DNA of 64,000 bases from Cyclobacterium sp. 1_MG-2023 (GTDB lineage Bacteria > Bacteroidota > Bacteroidia > Cytophagales > Cyclobacteriaceae), in contig NZ_JAUOPC010000003.1 of the NCBI RefSeq assembly GCF_030546805.1, positions 248,001 to 312,000 of the forward strand, read 5' to 3'. A model generated the notes under the pieces. It worked only from the letters and a program-made list of their open reading frames with translations, was not told the origin of the DNA and searched no databases. Every line of letters starts with the position of its first letter. Within the stretch, counting starts at the first letter, position 1. Positions 62,319 to 64,000 of this stretch are shown here, piece after piece. The position numbers were made by a program, and so were the translations under genes.

Positions 62319-63740
62319 ATGAAAAACCTCAAAAATAACAGTGAATCCAGAAGGAACTTTATAAAATCTACCGGGAAAGGAGCTTTAGCTGCTTCTTTGG
62401 CCGTTACAGGGTTTCCAACCATTGTTCCTGCTTCAGTATTAGGAAAAAATGCTCCAAGCAATAAGATCAATATCGGTCAAATTGGCTTTGGAAGGATTGC
62501 CATGACACATGACCTGCCTGAAACATTAAAGAATGACATTGCTAGGGTAATTGCAGTGGCCGATGTAGACAGCAATCGTGGCGCACAAGGCAAAAAGTGG
62601 ATTGAAGGAGTTTACGAGAAAAAGACCGGCAAAGCCAAATATGTTGACGTCAGTGTATATGACAATTTCAAGGAAATGATCCAGCGCAAGGATTTGGATG
62701 CGGTGATTGTCAGTACTCCAGACCACTGGCATGCACAGCCGGCAATGGAAGCAGCACTAGCTGGGAAAGACGTCTACCTGCAAAAACCTACGTCTTTAAC
62801 CATCGAAGAGGGTAGAATGCTTAGTGATACGGTTCATAGAACAGGTGCTATTTTTCAGATGGGAAGTCAGCAACGGTCCCAAAACCCATGGCCTCAGTTT
62901 AAAAGAGCTTGTGAACTGGTTCGAAATGGGCGCATTGGAAAGGTTAAAAAAATATTTATTGGTTTGCCCGGTGATCCGGCTGGTGGAATAGCAACCGAGA
63001 TGCCGATTCCAAAGAACCTTAACTATGAAATGTGGTTAGGTTCTACCCCTTGGGTGCCTTACACGCTTGATCGGGTTCATTCTCAAAATGACATTACATC
63101 CAGGCCAGGTTGGTTACGTTGTGAGCAGTTTGGGGCTGGGATGATTACAGGTTGGGGAGCCCACCATTTAGACATTGCACATTGGGCAATGGGGAAAGAA
63201 TATTCCGGTCCTGTTGAAGTTGAAGCAACGGCCTCATTTCCCACTGAAGGCTTATGGACTGTCCACGGAGATTTCCACGTTAAGGCCAAGTATGACAATG
63301 ATGTTATCATGGAAGTAAGCGGAGATTATCCCAATGGTGTACGTTTTGAAGGTACTGAAGGATGGATTTTTGTTGCCAGGGGAAATGTTGGCGTGACAGC
63401 CAGTGATCCGGTACCAGGCGGTAAAGCAAGTGAGGCATTTAAAGCGAGCGACCAAAAAATCCTTACTTCTGAAATAGGTCCGGATGAAATCCATCTTTAT
63501 GAGAGTGAAGAACAGCATAAAAACTGGCTTGACTGCATCGTTTCAAGGGAACAACCCATCGCCCCTGTAGAAGTAGCTCATAGGTCATGCAGTGCTTGTT
63601 TGGTTTCTCATATAGCCATGAAGCTTCCAAGGAAACTGTACTGGGATCCTGTTAAGGAGAAATTTAAAAACGATGATGAGGCCAATGCAATGCTATCTCG
63701 TCCACAGAGATACCCTTATGGAACGAATAATGTAATATGA
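62319..63740 (+). CDS. Tat-exported Gfo/Idh/MocA-family oxidoreductase (QKP variant)
   Basis: A 473-residue protein with a twin-arginine signal ([20 protein letters not shown], cleaved near residue 40). The Rossmann motif reads [17 protein letters not shown], the EKP-equivalent is QKP ([15 protein letters not shown]), and a tryptophan-rich block ([18 protein letters not shown] and [15 protein letters not shown]) contains the catalytic-type histidine. It belongs to the same exported branch as the gene at 39506-40975. It lies in the LacI-controlled operon directly before uxuA (19 bases), which suggests that a sugar oxidised or epimerised in the periplasm feeds the mannonate pathway. The exact reaction is unknown. 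Confidence 0.9.
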   Translation: MKNLKNNSESRRNFIKSTGKGALAASLAVTGFPTIVPASVLGKNAPSNKINIGQIGFGRIAMTHDLPETLKNDIARVIAVADVDSNRGAQGKKWIEGVYEKKTGKAKYVDVSVYDNFKEMIQRKDLDAVIVSTPDHWHAQPAMEAALAGKDVYLQKPTSLTIEEGRMLSDTVHRTGAIFQMGSQQRSQNPWPQFKRACELVRNGRIGKVKKIFIGLPGDPAGGIATEMPIPKNLNYEMWLGSTPWVPYTLDRVHSQNDITSRPGWLRCEQFGAGMITGWGAHHLDIAHWAMGKEYSGPVEVEATASFPTEGLWTVHGDFHVKAKYDNDVIMEVSGDYPNGVRFEGTEGWIFVARGNVGVTASDPVPGGKASEAFKASDQKILTSEIGPDEIHLYESEEQHKNWLDCIVSREQPIAPVEVAHRSCSACLVSHIAMKLPRKLYWDPVKEKFKNDDEANAMLSRPQRYPYGTNNVI

Positions 63741-63759
63741 TTTAACCATTATAATAAGG

Positions 63760-64000
63760 ATGACATTAATTCAAAGCTGGCGTTGGTTTGGCCCCAATGA
63801 TCCGGTAAGTCTTAGAGATATAGAGCAGGCAGGAGCTACAGATGTAGTTTCTGCCTTGCATTATATACCCCATGGAGAAGTTTGGCCGCTGGAAGATATT
63901 TTAAAAAGGAAAGCCCTTATCCAATCGGCAGGATTAAAATGGTCTATTGTAGAGTCTGTTCCTGTTCATGAAGCCATTAAAACCAGAAATGATGAGAGTG
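63760..64000 (+). CDS. uxuA: Mannonate dehydratase, N-terminal part (cut by window edge)
   Basis: The frame from the ATG at 63760 runs to the window end, about 80 residues. They match the start of Uxu[21 protein letters not shown], then [20 protein letters not shown] and the downstream [19 protein letters not shown]. Mannonate dehydratase turns D-mannonate into 2-keto-3-deoxygluconate in the glucuronate and related pathways, using Fe or Mn; full proteins have about 390 residues. It is the fourth gene of the LacI-controlled operon and starts 19 bases after the oxidoreductase stop, with AAGG close to the start. It is the clearest clue that the operon handles uronate-derived sugars. Confidence 0.93.
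   Translation, partial: MTLIQSWRWFGPNDPVSLRDIEQAGATDVVSALHYIPHGEVWPLEDILKRKALIQSAGLKWSIVESVPVHEAIKTRNDES

Overview
The window looks like a chromosomal segment of a marine Bacteroidota bacterium, most likely of the Cyclobacterium/Algoriphagus/Echinicola group (Cytophagales). This placement is inferred from gene content: SusC/SusD pairs, a FecI/FecR pair feeding an STN-type SusC, OmpA-like SPII and Tat-type export signals, -33/-7 (TTG...TAnnTTTG) promoter-like sequences and an AT-rich composition. No rRNA, tRNA, CRISPR array, insertion sequence or prophage was recognised. Both window edges cut a gene: ilvE at the left and uxuA at the right.

Layout. 1-5.6 kb: the N-terminal part of a branched-chain aminotransferase, a divergent MocR-type regulator, a TonB-dependent receptor and an AraC regulator. 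6.0-12.8 kb: an ECF sigma factor, FecR anti-sigma factor, STN-containing SusC and SusD, closed by a strong terminator; this reads as a self-contained sensing and uptake unit. 12.9-28.4 kb: a 1.3-kaa three-part polysaccharide lyase, divergent from a second SusC/SusD pair that is followed by a cytochrome-type PSD1 protein, a DUF1501 protein and a Tat-exported Gfo/Idh/MocA oxidoreductase. 29.0-31.2 kb: two cytoplasmic Gfo/Idh/MocA oxidoreductases in tandem. 31.5-39.2 kb: one 2549-residue soluble histidine kinase with about 12 PAS and several GAF-like modules and a run of nine G inside the gene. 39.5-42.6 kb: another Tat-type oxidoreductase and an unrecognised three-gene operon (lipoprotein, helical protein, 53-residue basic/acidic peptide).

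43.4-58.6 kb is mostly housekeeping: ketopantoate-reductase-family protein, Pr6Pr-type membrane protein, DEAD-box helicase with a structured leader, citrate synthase, the complete suf operon (sufBCDSE-sufT-brxA), an Lrp/AsnC regulator and a large S9 peptidase. 58.7-64.0 kb is a catabolic locus controlled by a LacI-family repressor: DUF6807 (PmoA-like), ThuA-like, Tat-exported Gfo/Idh/MocA and mannonate dehydratase. Two near-identical LacI-type operators sit in the divergent promoter region of this locus.

Taken together the accessory genes describe a bacterium that senses, imports and breaks down acidic polysaccharides (uronate-containing glycans are the best guess from the lyase and UxuA) and oxidises unusual sugars with several Gfo/Idh/MocA enzymes, four of its oxidative-type proteins being sent out by the Tat route. 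All functions are read from sequence motifs by eye; no database search was run.
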